From positions 2,108,001-2,172,000 of the forward strand of contig NZ_CP182343.1 of assembly GCF_048571125.1 (NCBI RefSeq): a stretch of 64,000 nucleotides of DNA. The letters are read 5' to 3'. The notes beneath the pieces are model-generated. The model saw only the letters and a list, made by a program, of their open reading frames with translations. It did not search any database and had not been told where the DNA came from. Made by a program: the position numbers and the translations under genes. Below, one piece after another: positions 33,883 to 41,160 of this stretch; the first letter of the stretch is position 1, and each line of letters opens with the position of its first letter. Source of the stretch: Arcobacter siniprincipis (GTDB lineage Bacteria; Campylobacterota; Campylobacteria; Campylobacterales; Arcobacteraceae).

Positions 33883-36759
33883 TTATCCTTTTAAGTTCAA
33901 ATAATATTTATATAAGAAAGCAAAAGCACAAACTTTTTTGTCCATACTATAATGATGTATAGAAATGGCTCCATTAAAAATCAACAACTCTTCAATATCT
34001 TCCTTACTTTTACTATCTAATGTTAAGTTTTCCAAAAAATATTCCAAAAATTTATCATACTGTTTACCTTTAAGTCTTCTAAATCTAAGTTCTGATGGAA
34101 AACGAGATGAATCTTTAATATGTTCAATTATTTTTTTAAAATCTTCATTACCCTTTTCATTAGCTAAATCTTCAAAATAATTCTGGATACAATTTTTCCT
34201 ACTATCTCTATGATTATAAAAATAAGGATGTAAAATAGGCTTAGGATAAGTTGTTCCTTCTTTTTTATACATTCCAATTGCATATTTAATTAAATCTAAA
34301 AAAGGTCTAAGGCTAATTGTCTTATCTGAATTTGCCAAACTTTCATAAAACCAGTCATATGATTTGGAATATTTAACATGATTATTCTTCGGGTTTGGAT
34401 TTGGATATTTTCCAAAAAAAGTATTAACCAAGGGTTCAATATTGTATTTATCAGTATCAATTTGATTATAATTATTTTTATATTGTATTTTTTTTCGTAT
34501 TGTTTCAATTCTATCTTCTGAAATAGTATAATCCATTTTCATAACAGAAAAAAAATCTTCTTTTACAAATGCAAAAACAATTTTAAAGAAAAATGCAAAA
34601 ATTTCTTCTTTTGACCATTCAAGATTAATAATTTTACTATCTAAAGATTTTTTATTGGTTAAATTTGTTAACTTTGTATATAAATCTCTTCTTAAAAAAA
34701 GTTTTGGCTGTATTTTTAAAAAAGGTAAACTTCTACAATAATCTATCAATGGAGCAACTATCTCAGACCATAATACAGGCTTAACAATATAATCTAGTTG
34801 GTCAAAAGTAATTAATAAATTTAAGTCATATTTTTTTAAGTGTAAATCAATATTTTTTAACTCTTTTTCAATTAAAATGAATTTATTATCATTCTTTATA
34901 AATTCTTCAAAAAACAACTTATTTTCAGTTGAATTTTCTAAATTTTGAGGAAGTATATTAGATAGAGAATCTGATATTTTATAATTATTTATACTATTCT
35001 TATCTAATAAAATTGAATTTAATATATATATCATCCAAAATCTATTATAAAAATATTCTTTATCTTGAATATCATTTTGGTCAAAATTAGTTATTTCAAA
35101 ATATTTATTTTTATTTTGACTTTTAATAGAAATAACATCAATTACAGAAAATTTTATTTGACTTTTATTTGCTTTATTTTTCAAATTTGATAAAAAATCC
35201 CCATAACGTAAAGCAGAGTAAAATGCTGTTTTACCAGTCCCTTTACCCCCTATTAATAATAATTTATCAAAATTAAATATATCTTCCATACATTTTCTAA
35301 AATAAAATTTTTCTGTTAAAAAAGTATCATTATATTTAATATTTTCAGCATAACTTTCTGGATAATTTTTATATATGGTTTCTAAAATATTATTTCTCAA
35401 ATGCATTTGTCTTTTATAATCATCATCTTCATCATTTCCAAAGTCTGATTGATTATTATCTAAACATTCTTTTTCATCTTTATCATTTTCAAAGTCTGAT
35501 TGATTATTATCTAAACATTCTTTTTCATCTTTATCATTTCCAATATCTGATTCATCACTAAGATTATCAATCAATTCAACTAATTTAAGAAAAAATCTTT
35601 TGTAATCATTAGGCGTATTATTCTTTATAAAATCAAAATAATCTTCTTTTTCATCTTCAATAGTTCCTAAATTTCCTAAAATGTTTGATTTTCTTAAATC
35701 ATATATGTCTGGTGCATAATTAACATCAGTTATAGATACAAGATAATCATTAATTTTTTCAGAAAAGCCTTTTAATCTTTTTATATAGCCATTATCTTTA
35801 TGAACTAAAGAATTTATTAGTATTGAATTAATTTGATTTTCAGAATTATTATATATTTCTTTTAGAAATAATTTTACACCCGGCTCAGTTTGAATATTAT
35901 CCTCAAATATTCCAATAATTACGTTACATATTTTATTTATTAAAAGTCCAAATATATCATTAAATCCTGTTCTAGAATCAATTAATATAACATCTGGAGA
36001 CAATTCATTTTGAATATCATTAATTAAAGACACTATTTGATTAACAATAATATCTGTACTATTAAAATCAATTCTTGCTAATGCTTCAATATAACTATCT
36101 AAATTATCATCACCATATAAATTTCCTGCAGGCATAACATAAATTGAACCATCTCCTGAATATTCATTAGATACTTCTATCATATAGTTTTGCAATAAAT
36201 TTAATTTCTCAGTTGAGGATTCTTTATCCAATATATATTCTAAAACACCATTTTTATAATCAAGTTCTTTCAATGAAAAATCAAAATAATTAGTTAACCC
36301 CGGTGCTTCAAAATCAAAATCTAAGATTACAACCTTTTTCTTGTAATGATATGCATAGTAATTTGCAAATGTAATTAAAGAAGTTGTTCTTCCGACTCCA
36401 CCTTTATAACTATAAAATGATATGATTGGGATATTATTATTTTTACTTTTTAAATTCTTATTATCAATTAAATTTACTAGTCTTCTTCTATGTTCTTTAT
36501 CTATAGTTACTTCAAATAACTTTTGATAATATTCATCATCATTATAAGTTTCAATACTAATCCATTCATCAATAGAAATATCAATTGGAGCAAATGTTTC
36601 TATTTCTTTTTTTATTTTTTCGTCTATATTTCCGACTAAATCTACTGAAATTGAGGTATTAAGATTCAGATATATTCTAAATTTATATATTTTTTTTTCA
36701 TTTATTAGAGTATTTAAAAAATGTTCTAAATTATTTATTTCTTTTAAAGCAAGTAACAC
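33883..36759 (-). CDS. KGGVGR-type ATPase fused to a second P-loop ATPase (candidate defence protein)
   Basis: A 958-aa soluble protein with two NTPase modules. After about 110 residues of no recognised fold comes a ParA/MinD-like domain with the variant Walker A YKGGVGRTT (119-126), VVILDFDFEAPG and ILIDSRTGFND (about 258-268), the marks of KGGVGR-variant ATPases. An acidic linker with a 17-residue tandem repeat (about 405-447) leads to a second P-loop LLIGGKGTGKTAF (504-511) and a Walker B-like LLITFDQLDYI near 650, resembling Sll1717-family ATPases. The start is GTG (36757-36759) with AAGGG before it. It follows the HEPN-like gene by 9 nt. A role in anti-phage or anti-plasmid conflict is inferred from family and context. 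Confidence 0.75.
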   Translation of the reverse strand: MLLALKEINNLEHFLNTLINEKKIYKFRIYLNLNTSISVDLVGNIDEKIKKEIETFAPIDISIDEWISIETYNDDEYYQKLFEVTIDKEHRRRLVNLIDNKNLKSKNNNIPIISFYSYKGGVGRTTSLITFANYYAYHYKKKVVILDFDFEAPGLTNYFDFSLKELDYKNGVLEYILDKESSTEKLNLLQNYMIEVSNEYSGDGSIYVMPAGNLYGDDNLDSYIEALARIDFNSTDIIVNQIVSLINDIQNELSPDVILIDSRTGFNDIFGLLINKICNVIIGIFEDNIQTEPGVKLFLKEIYNNSENQINSILINSLVHKDNGYIKRLKGFSEKINDYLVSITDVNYAPDIYDLRKSNILGNLGTIEDEKEDYFDFIKNNTPNDYKRFFLKLVELIDNLSDESDIGNDKDEKECLDNNQSDFENDKDEKECLDNNQSDFGNDEDDDYKRQMHLRNNILETIYKNYPESYAENIKYNDTFLTEKFYFRKCMEDIFNFDKLLLIGGKGTGKTAFYSALRYGDFLSNLKNKANKSQIKFSVIDVISIKSQNKNKYFEITNFDQNDIQDKEYFYNRFWMIYILNSILLDKNSINNYKISDSLSNILPQNLENSTENKLFFEEFIKNDNKFILIEKELKNIDLHLKKYDLNLLITFDQLDYIVKPVLWSEIVAPLIDYCRSLPFLKIQPKLFLRRDLYTKLTNLTNKKSLDSKIINLEWSKEEIFAFFFKIVFAFVKEDFFSVMKMDYTISEDRIETIRKKIQYKNNYNQIDTDKYNIEPLVNTFFGKYPNPNPKNNHVKYSKSYDWFYESLANSDKTISLRPFLDLIKYAIGMYKKEGTTYPKPILHPYFYNHRDSRKNCIQNYFEDLANEKGNEDFKKIIEHIKDSSRFPSELRFRRLKGKQYDKFLEYFLENLTLDSKSKEDIEELLIFNGAISIHHYSMDKKVCAFAFLYKYYLNLKG
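35440..35541 (-). repeat. 51-bp in-frame tandem repeat in the inter-ATPase linker
   Basis: The unit starting at 35440 recurs at 35491 almost without change; a third, diverged unit follows. Each encodes 17 residues of the type NDKDEKECLDNNQSDF. It lengthens an acidic linker in whole-codon steps. Confidence 0.8.
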
Positions 36760-36768
36760 ATATTCCCT

Positions 36769-37218
36769 TTATTTGTATTGTTGAAGTATTTCATAATTTT
36801 GCTTTGCAAATTTAAAAAATGATATTATATCATCTTTTTCATAATCTACTTTTTCTAAATATCTAATTTCTGAATTCCATGCATTAAATAAAGTTTTATG
36901 GGCATCATAATTATATATACTACTAATATTATTAGCTTCAATAGTTCTCTTTAATTTAACCAAACTATGTATTTGTATATTATCTAAATAACATAAGCCA
37001 CATTGATTAAGTTTCTTAATATCTTTTTGTCTATCATATCCAACTGCAGAATAAATACTAAATTTTAATATTGTTTCAAATATATATCCACTTAAATAAT
37101 ATATATTTGTTAATATGTACTTTTCTTTTACTTTACAATTAACATCAAGTTTCTCAATCAAATGCTCACATGTAACTAAATGTTTTTTTGAAGCTCTTTT
37201 AAATTCAATATAAACCAT
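36769..37218 (-). CDS. HEPN-like small protein, partner of the dual ATPase
   Basis: A 149-aa helical protein. The segment ASKKHLVTCEHLIEKL ... TNIYYLSGYIFETILKFSIYS and the later HSLVKLKRTIEANN and WNSEIRYLEK resemble HEPN-domain proteins (yLaGYxvExxLK, H.L..L, W..E.RY). The canonical RNase motif R-x(4-6)-H is not present after Arg119, so the nuclease activity is uncertain; it may be a non-catalytic HEPN or use other residues. It heads a two-gene operon with the ATPase (9-nt gap). AGGAG lies 12 nt before the ATG, a rather long spacing. Confidence 0.6.
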   Translation of the reverse strand: MVYIEFKRASKKHLVTCEHLIEKLDVNCKVKEKYILTNIYYLSGYIFETILKFSIYSAVGYDRQKDIKKLNQCGLCYLDNIQIHSLVKLKRTIEANNISSIYNYDAHKTLFNAWNSEIRYLEKVDYEKDDIISFFKFAKQNYEILQQYK

Positions 37219-37422
37219 AGTATTTTTTAGCTCCTAACATTAATTAAATAATTGTATAATAATAATTTTTAAAATACATAATAATTCAATAAAATTTAAC
37301 TTTATGTGTAAATTAAGTCTATCAAATGTTCACAAACTAAAACTTAACTATCTTTCTTATTATCTTATTATCTTATTGTAAGCAAAAATTTGCCCTTTTA
37401 ATAGGCTCTTATAAATGATTTT

Positions 37423-37506
37423 AGTCTATGATTGTCCATAAATAGTCTATGATTGTCCACATTTGGTCTATGATTGTCTATAAAAGGTCTATGATTGTCC
37501 ACAAGA
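37423..37506. repeat. Four 21-bp iterons
   Basis: The core GTCTATGATTGTCC (third copy GTCTATGATTGTCT) starts at 37424, 37445, 37466 and 37487, exactly 21 bp apart, that is two helical turns. Each unit is (A/G)GTCTATGATTGTCY followed by an A/T-rich tail. There are no unique spacers. This is the form of Rep-binding iterons or a partition site. Confidence 0.85.
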
Positions 37507-37552
37507 TTTTATTATTTTAACTTTTATTTCAATTTAAGTTTTTTAAACTTAA

Positions 37553-37636
37553 CTTAAAATATGTAGTTTAGTCAATAATTTTTACACATGTAGCATAGTA
37601 AATTCAATTTTTATTGGGATAACTACATATTTTAAG
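37553..37636. repeat. 16-bp perfect inverted repeat with 52-bp spacer
   Basis: The arms are CTTAAAATATGTAGTT (37553-37568) and its exact complement (37621-37636). With the iterons next to it, it could be part of an origin or a cruciform/regulatory site. Confidence 0.7.
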
Positions 37637-37673
37637 CTAGTATTAATTTTATGATATATTTTTAAAATTTGTA

Positions 37674-37838
37674 CTATTTTTTAGACCTAAATCCATCCAA
37701 TAACATTTTCATTCTGTCCAAATCTACTACATCAGTATAACAATCAGTACAAATAAACCTCAATGAGTTTTTAAGCACAGCATATTCACAACGACATTTT
37801 AAGCATGAAAATTTAATATATTTGCTATTTTGGTGCAT
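37674..37838 (-). CDS. Zinc-ribbon microprotein (54 aa)
   Basis: A short gene with AAGGATAAAC directly before ATG (37836-37838). The product has four cysteines spaced as CLKC and CTDC 15 residues apart (SCLKCRCEYAVLKNS ... FICTDCYTD), the pattern of a small zinc ribbon, then a charged helix (DRMKMLLDGFRSKK). Small zinc-ribbon proteins on mobile elements are often regulators, but I do not recognise this one. It lies 17 nt after the lipoprotein gene. Confidence 0.65.
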   Translation of the reverse strand: MHQNSKYIKFSCLKCRCEYAVLKNSLRFICTDCYTDVVDLDRMKMLLDGFRSKK

Positions 37839-37855
37839 GTTTATCCTTGCTCTAG

Positions 37856-38305
37856 TTATTTGTTTGTTTCATTTATAAACTTAACAATCTCATCAACTAC
37901 TCTTTTAACAGAATATGCTTTATAGTCTGGAAACTCATATTTATCGCAACTATCATTATCTGTTTTTATTTTAATCAACTCTTTTTTATTTCGATATAAA
38001 ACATCAACATCAAAATAATGAGTATCTACATAACAATTTTTATATTGATACATTCCATCTTTGATATAGATTTTCTTTTTATACTTTGAACTCTCTACAT
38101 CATTTTTAATTACCTCTAAGCTCAAAATAGTAGTTGAAGTACTAGATACATTGAATCTTGATGAAAGTTCTTTCTTAATACTTAAAACATCGTTTGCAAC
38201 GATTATTTTAATTGAATCATTTATTTTGGGTTGAATATTTACTGGTTGCATTACACAACTATTAAAAAATAATACAAGTATTATAATAGAGATAATTAAT
38301 TTCAT
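37856..38305 (-). CDS. Element-borne lipoprotein, unknown function
   Basis: A 149-aa protein with a signal peptide and lipobox (VLFFNSC, Cys17), followed by an alternating alpha/beta region containing NCYVDTHYFDVDVLY and NDSCDKYEF. The family is not recognised; a surface-exclusion or transfer accessory role is possible for a mobile element. It starts 4 nt after the preceding gene ends, so it is in the same operon as the two PH-like membrane proteins. Confidence 0.6.
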   Translation of the reverse strand: MKLIISIIILVLFFNSCVMQPVNIQPKINDSIKIIVANDVLSIKKELSSRFNVSSTSTTILSLEVIKNDVESSKYKKKIYIKDGMYQYKNCYVDTHYFDVDVLYRNKKELIKIKTDNDSCDKYEFPDYKAYSVKRVVDEIVKFINETNK

Positions 38306-38309
38306 TTGA

Positions 38310-38729
38310 TTAATTAGCTACTTTTTCAGCCCGATAATCTTCTAGCATTTGATTAATTGCTTTTTGGAATCTACGTGCATATTTTGAACCTATAAAATCA
38401 ACAGTACCATAATTACCATTAGTTAACCAAAAAGTTACTCTTATTTTTGTATAAAAGAAATGATACAAAGCAGATATAACCAGAATTGGAGCTATTACAT
38501 ATGCTAATTCAGTTGGAACAACAGTGTTTCTTAAAGAGGGAACTATTGTAAAAACAAAGAATGCTCCAAATAAATGAATAAAAGCTTTTATCTTATTGCT
38601 AGGAATAAGAACATTATACTCAGTTGATTTTATTGTTTCTGGTGGAAATGTTTTATTAATCTCTGTATTTATATACCCAGCACCTGTAACCATAAAATCG
38701 TTTGACTTGTAATAAATTTTATCTTTCAT
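38310..38729 (-). CDS. Membrane protein with bacterial-PH-like domain, copy 1
   Basis: A 139-aa protein: a short N-terminal strand region (YYKSNDFMVTGAGYINTE), then two membrane helices (IKAFIHLFGAFFVFTIVPS and LAYVIAPILVISALYHFFY) and a C-terminal part (FWLTNGNYGTVDFIGSKYARRFQKAINQML). The strand/helix order recalls membrane-bound PH-like domains. The region is a clear paralog of residues about 95-215 of the neighbouring 256-aa protein. Function unknown. Confidence 0.6.
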   Translation of the reverse strand: MKDKIYYKSNDFMVTGAGYINTEINKTFPPETIKSTEYNVLIPSNKIKAFIHLFGAFFVFTIVPSLRNTVVPTELAYVIAPILVISALYHFFYTKIRVTFWLTNGNYGTVDFIGSKYARRFQKAINQMLEDYRAEKVAN

Positions 38730-38758
38730 GATACTTCCCTTTCAAATTATATTTTGAA

Positions 38759-39529
38759 TTATTGTTTATTTTCTTCACTAGCTAATTTATTAGCTCTTTC
38801 AATTTTTTCTTTTTCTATTTGTTTTCTCTCTTGAGCTTTTAAAGTTTGCTCTATTTCTAGAGATTTTATAAGTTTCTTTTTATTCTTTTCATAATCTTTT
38901 TTCATTTTTTGTATTGCTTTTTGGAATTTACGTGCATATTTTGAACTTATAAAATCAACAGTAGCCCTTTTACCATTAACTAGCCAAAGTGTTACTCTAA
39001 TTTTTGTATAAGAAAAATGATATAAAGCAGATATAACTAAAATTGGAGCTACTACATATGCCAATTCAGTAGGTACAGCAGAATTCCTTAGCGAAGGAAC
39101 TATTGTAAATACAAAAAAAGCTCCAAGGAAATGAATAAATGCTTTTATCTTATTTGTAGGAATAAGAACATCATACTCAGTTGATTTTATTTCACTAGGT
39201 TGATATACTTTTCCTGATTTACTACTTTTATAACCTTCGTTAGTAACACTCAAATGATTTTCTTTGTAATAAATCCTTTCCCCTGTATTTTTATAATGAA
39301 TTCTATTATAAATTACTCCAATGATTTTACTAATTATCATAATGATAATATAAAATACAAATGTAAAAAAAATAAAAGGTATATAAAAATCAGAAGTTTG
39401 AACTATTTTTAAAAGTTTATCTGAACTCATATTTGTATAGACAGTAGCTTTATCTGACCAAAATGGTGCTACACCATAAAATAACAAAGTAGTTGATATT
39501 GCCAAAAAGAGTAATTTAACATTTAACAT
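38759..39529 (-). CDS. Membrane protein with bacterial-PH-like domain, copy 2
   Basis: A 256-aa protein. Two extra N-terminal helices (about 1-25 and 45-70) precede a domain that matches copy 1 over about 120 residues (EIKSTEYDVLIPTNKIKAF, VPSLRNSAVPTELAYVVAPI, FISSKYARKFQKAIQKM). A charged coiled-coil tail (KKDYEKNKKKLIKSLE ... EKIERANKLASEENKQ) follows. The two genes are 29 nt apart and are an evident tandem duplication. Function unknown. Confidence 0.6.
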   Translation of the reverse strand: MLNVKLLFLAISTTLLFYGVAPFWSDKATVYTNMSSDKLLKIVQTSDFYIPFIFFTFVFYIIIMIISKIIGVIYNRIHYKNTGERIYYKENHLSVTNEGYKSSKSGKVYQPSEIKSTEYDVLIPTNKIKAFIHFLGAFFVFTIVPSLRNSAVPTELAYVVAPILVISALYHFSYTKIRVTLWLVNGKRATVDFISSKYARKFQKAIQKMKKDYEKNKKKLIKSLEIEQTLKAQERKQIEKEKIERANKLASEENKQ

Positions 39530-39552
39530 TTATTTTTCCTAATAAAATAATC

Positions 39553-39627
39553 ACAGATAAATCATATAAGTGATTTATCTGTTTATATAAAGTAACTATT
39601 TAAAGATAATAATAATATTATTATCTT
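39553..39627 (-). terminator. Two hairpins after the relaxase gene
   Basis: A 12-bp stem with a TATAAG loop (39553-39582) and a 12-bp AT-only stem (39603-39627) lie between the relaxase gene and the PH-like gene. The first is followed on the minus strand by T-rich sequence and could end the mob transcript. Confidence 0.55.
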
Positions 39628-39719
39628 CATATAATCTAACTTATTTTAAATCTAAATTTTTTAGAATTTAAAAAATATCTCGTAGACTACAAGAAAATCA
39701 TAGATTAATTGTGAAGTAA

Positions 39720-40913
39720 TCACTTAGGTCTTTGAATATTATTTATTCTCATCTCTTGTATTTTATTTTCCAAATCTTGTATTTTAATTGTCTGGATTTT
39801 ATTTTGATATTCAACTTTTTTCAATTTTTTCTTTTCTCTTCTTATCTCACTTTCTACGTTATTTAATTCTAAATTCAAATTTCTTATCTCCTCTTGTAAT
39901 TCTTTTTTATTATCATGTAAAAAACTAATCACATCATCTTTAGTTACCGCGGTATCATCATCAAAGATATATTCTGTTGAGTATTTATATTCCTCAACTT
40001 GCTCTTTTAAACTCTCTATTGTCAAATCTTTAGTTTTTATCTGTTCTTTTAACTGCCTATTTAAAGCTTCAATCTTTTCATAATCTTCTCTTTTTGCATT
40101 TGCTTTTAATAACTCAGCTCTAAGTTGTTTTATTTCATCAAGATGCTGTCTTTTTAAATCATTATCGTATTTATACTCTTGTTTCAATTGATGAGGATTT
40201 CTTCTTTCGTTTTTAGATTCACTTTTAAGTCTTCCTCTTTGCATATTTAAAGTTTCCGCTGTAATATCTTGAATTTTAGACATATCCTTTTTTGATAGTC
40301 TAAGCATCTTTCCAGTTTTATAGTCTAACCGATTATAAACTGCATGAGCATGATTATTAAAATACATTTGCATTTTAGGAGCTTTTTGCGTATATTCTTT
40401 ATCAAAATACCATTCTTTAGTTTCTTTACAGTAATGAATATCTACATTTGGTGCATATGCAATTACCCTATGAGTGACATTTTGACCAGTAGGTTTATGA
40501 ATCCACTCTTTTTTAGTTGAATTAAACCATAAGTCATCAGCTTTTAAAGTCACATCGACAAATACTCCCTCATCTTTATGTATTGCTATCTCAGATAGCT
40601 CAAAGCCACCTTTAAAAGCTTGATTTAAATTCTTAAAAAGCCTTTCAATATCCTCAAGTTTTGTATCAGGCATAATATTAATAACTGCTTCTTGCCAAAA
40701 AGTTTCTTTTGAACTTTTTTGCATAGCACGACCAGTTTTTTCTTTTACAAGCTTCTCAGCTTTTTCAAGGTGTACATTTCTATCCGAAATATATGACTTA
40801 AACTCATTATTTTGACATTCATGGTCTAATAAATAATGAGGTGGTCTTTCTCTATTGTTATGCTTAGTAGAATAAGGCTTAACTGTTTGTGTGTTGAATG
40901 ATGCTTTGCTCAT
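39720..40913 (-). CDS. MobV/Pre-type relaxase
   Basis: A 397-aa mobilisation protein. The N-terminal about 230 residues show the Pre/Mob pattern: HNNRERPPHYLLDHEC, FWQEAVINIMPDT, AIHKDEGVFVDVTLKADD, HRVIAYAPNVDIHYC, the metal-binding-like NNHAHAVYN and LNMQRGR. A long coiled coil (about 245-395) follows, as in plasmid Mob proteins. MobV relaxases nick at oriT just upstream of their gene; a 26-bp palindrome lies 56 bp upstream. AAGGAAATTACA precedes the ATG. With no mating-pair genes identified, transfer would need a helper. Confidence 0.8.
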   Translation of the reverse strand: MSKASFNTQTVKPYSTKHNNRERPPHYLLDHECQNNEFKSYISDRNVHLEKAEKLVKEKTGRAMQKSSKETFWQEAVINIMPDTKLEDIERLFKNLNQAFKGGFELSEIAIHKDEGVFVDVTLKADDLWFNSTKKEWIHKPTGQNVTHRVIAYAPNVDIHYCKETKEWYFDKEYTQKAPKMQMYFNNHAHAVYNRLDYKTGKMLRLSKKDMSKIQDITAETLNMQRGRLKSESKNERRNPHQLKQEYKYDNDLKRQHLDEIKQLRAELLKANAKREDYEKIEALNRQLKEQIKTKDLTIESLKEQVEEYKYSTEYIFDDDTAVTKDDVISFLHDNKKELQEEIRNLNLELNNVESEIRREKKKLKKVEYQNKIQTIKIQDLENKIQEMRINNIQRPK

Positions 40914-40968
40914 TGTAATTTCCTTTTTTTATCCCTTGCGGTAAAAAACAAATGCATTAGGGTCTCCT

Positions 40969-40994
40969 TAGTGTTAATTTGCAAATTAACACTA
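40969..40994. promoter_or_regulatory. Candidate oriT: 26-bp perfect palindrome before mobV
   Basis: A perfect palindrome centred on TTTGCAAA (half-arm TAGTGTTAATTTG), with a second copy of TTTGCAAATTAAC at 41009-41021. MobV oriTs are short inverted repeats at this position, and the arm's TAGTGTTA resembles the TAGTGTG/TTA nick region known from pMV158. It could instead be an operator for mob transcription. Confidence 0.5.
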
Positions 40995-41160
40995 TAAATA
41001 GATGTTATTTGCAAATTAACCCACGAGGAGTAAATTTGATATATTCCCACCATAAAAGTGGCTAAAATAACGATATAATAGTTATCTAAACAAAAAGTAA
41101 GAAAAATATTTCTTACTTTTTTTTGGTTTTGATATCGATATAGTCGCATCTGAAAATCAT

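Larger units (their letters stand above)
37219..37673. other. Gene-free AT-rich region with iterons and a large inverted repeat
   Basis: These 455 bp hold no convincing gene. They contain the promoter side of the HEPN-ATPase operon, a CTTATTAT-type repeat run near 37355-37378, four 21-bp iterons (37423-37506) and a 16-bp inverted repeat (37553-37636). The combination of an AT-rich run beside iterons looks like a plasmid-type origin. Confidence 0.6.

Noticed and set aside
33883..36759. Plasmid partition ParA
   Set aside because: The KGGVGR variant, the DSRTG motif, the fused second P-loop domain and the absence of a ParB gene argue against ordinary partition, though it cannot be excluded from sequence alone.
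37423..37506. CRISPR-like array
   Set aside because: Units are contiguous at 21 bp without unique spacers, and no cas genes are present; it fits iterons.
40910..41149. 79-aa minus-strand ORF ending in an ATGA overlap with the relaxase start
   Set aside because: It has no ribosome binding site, and half of it is the palindrome and repeat region expected for oriT. The ATGA overlap may be chance, since the relaxase has its own good RBS.
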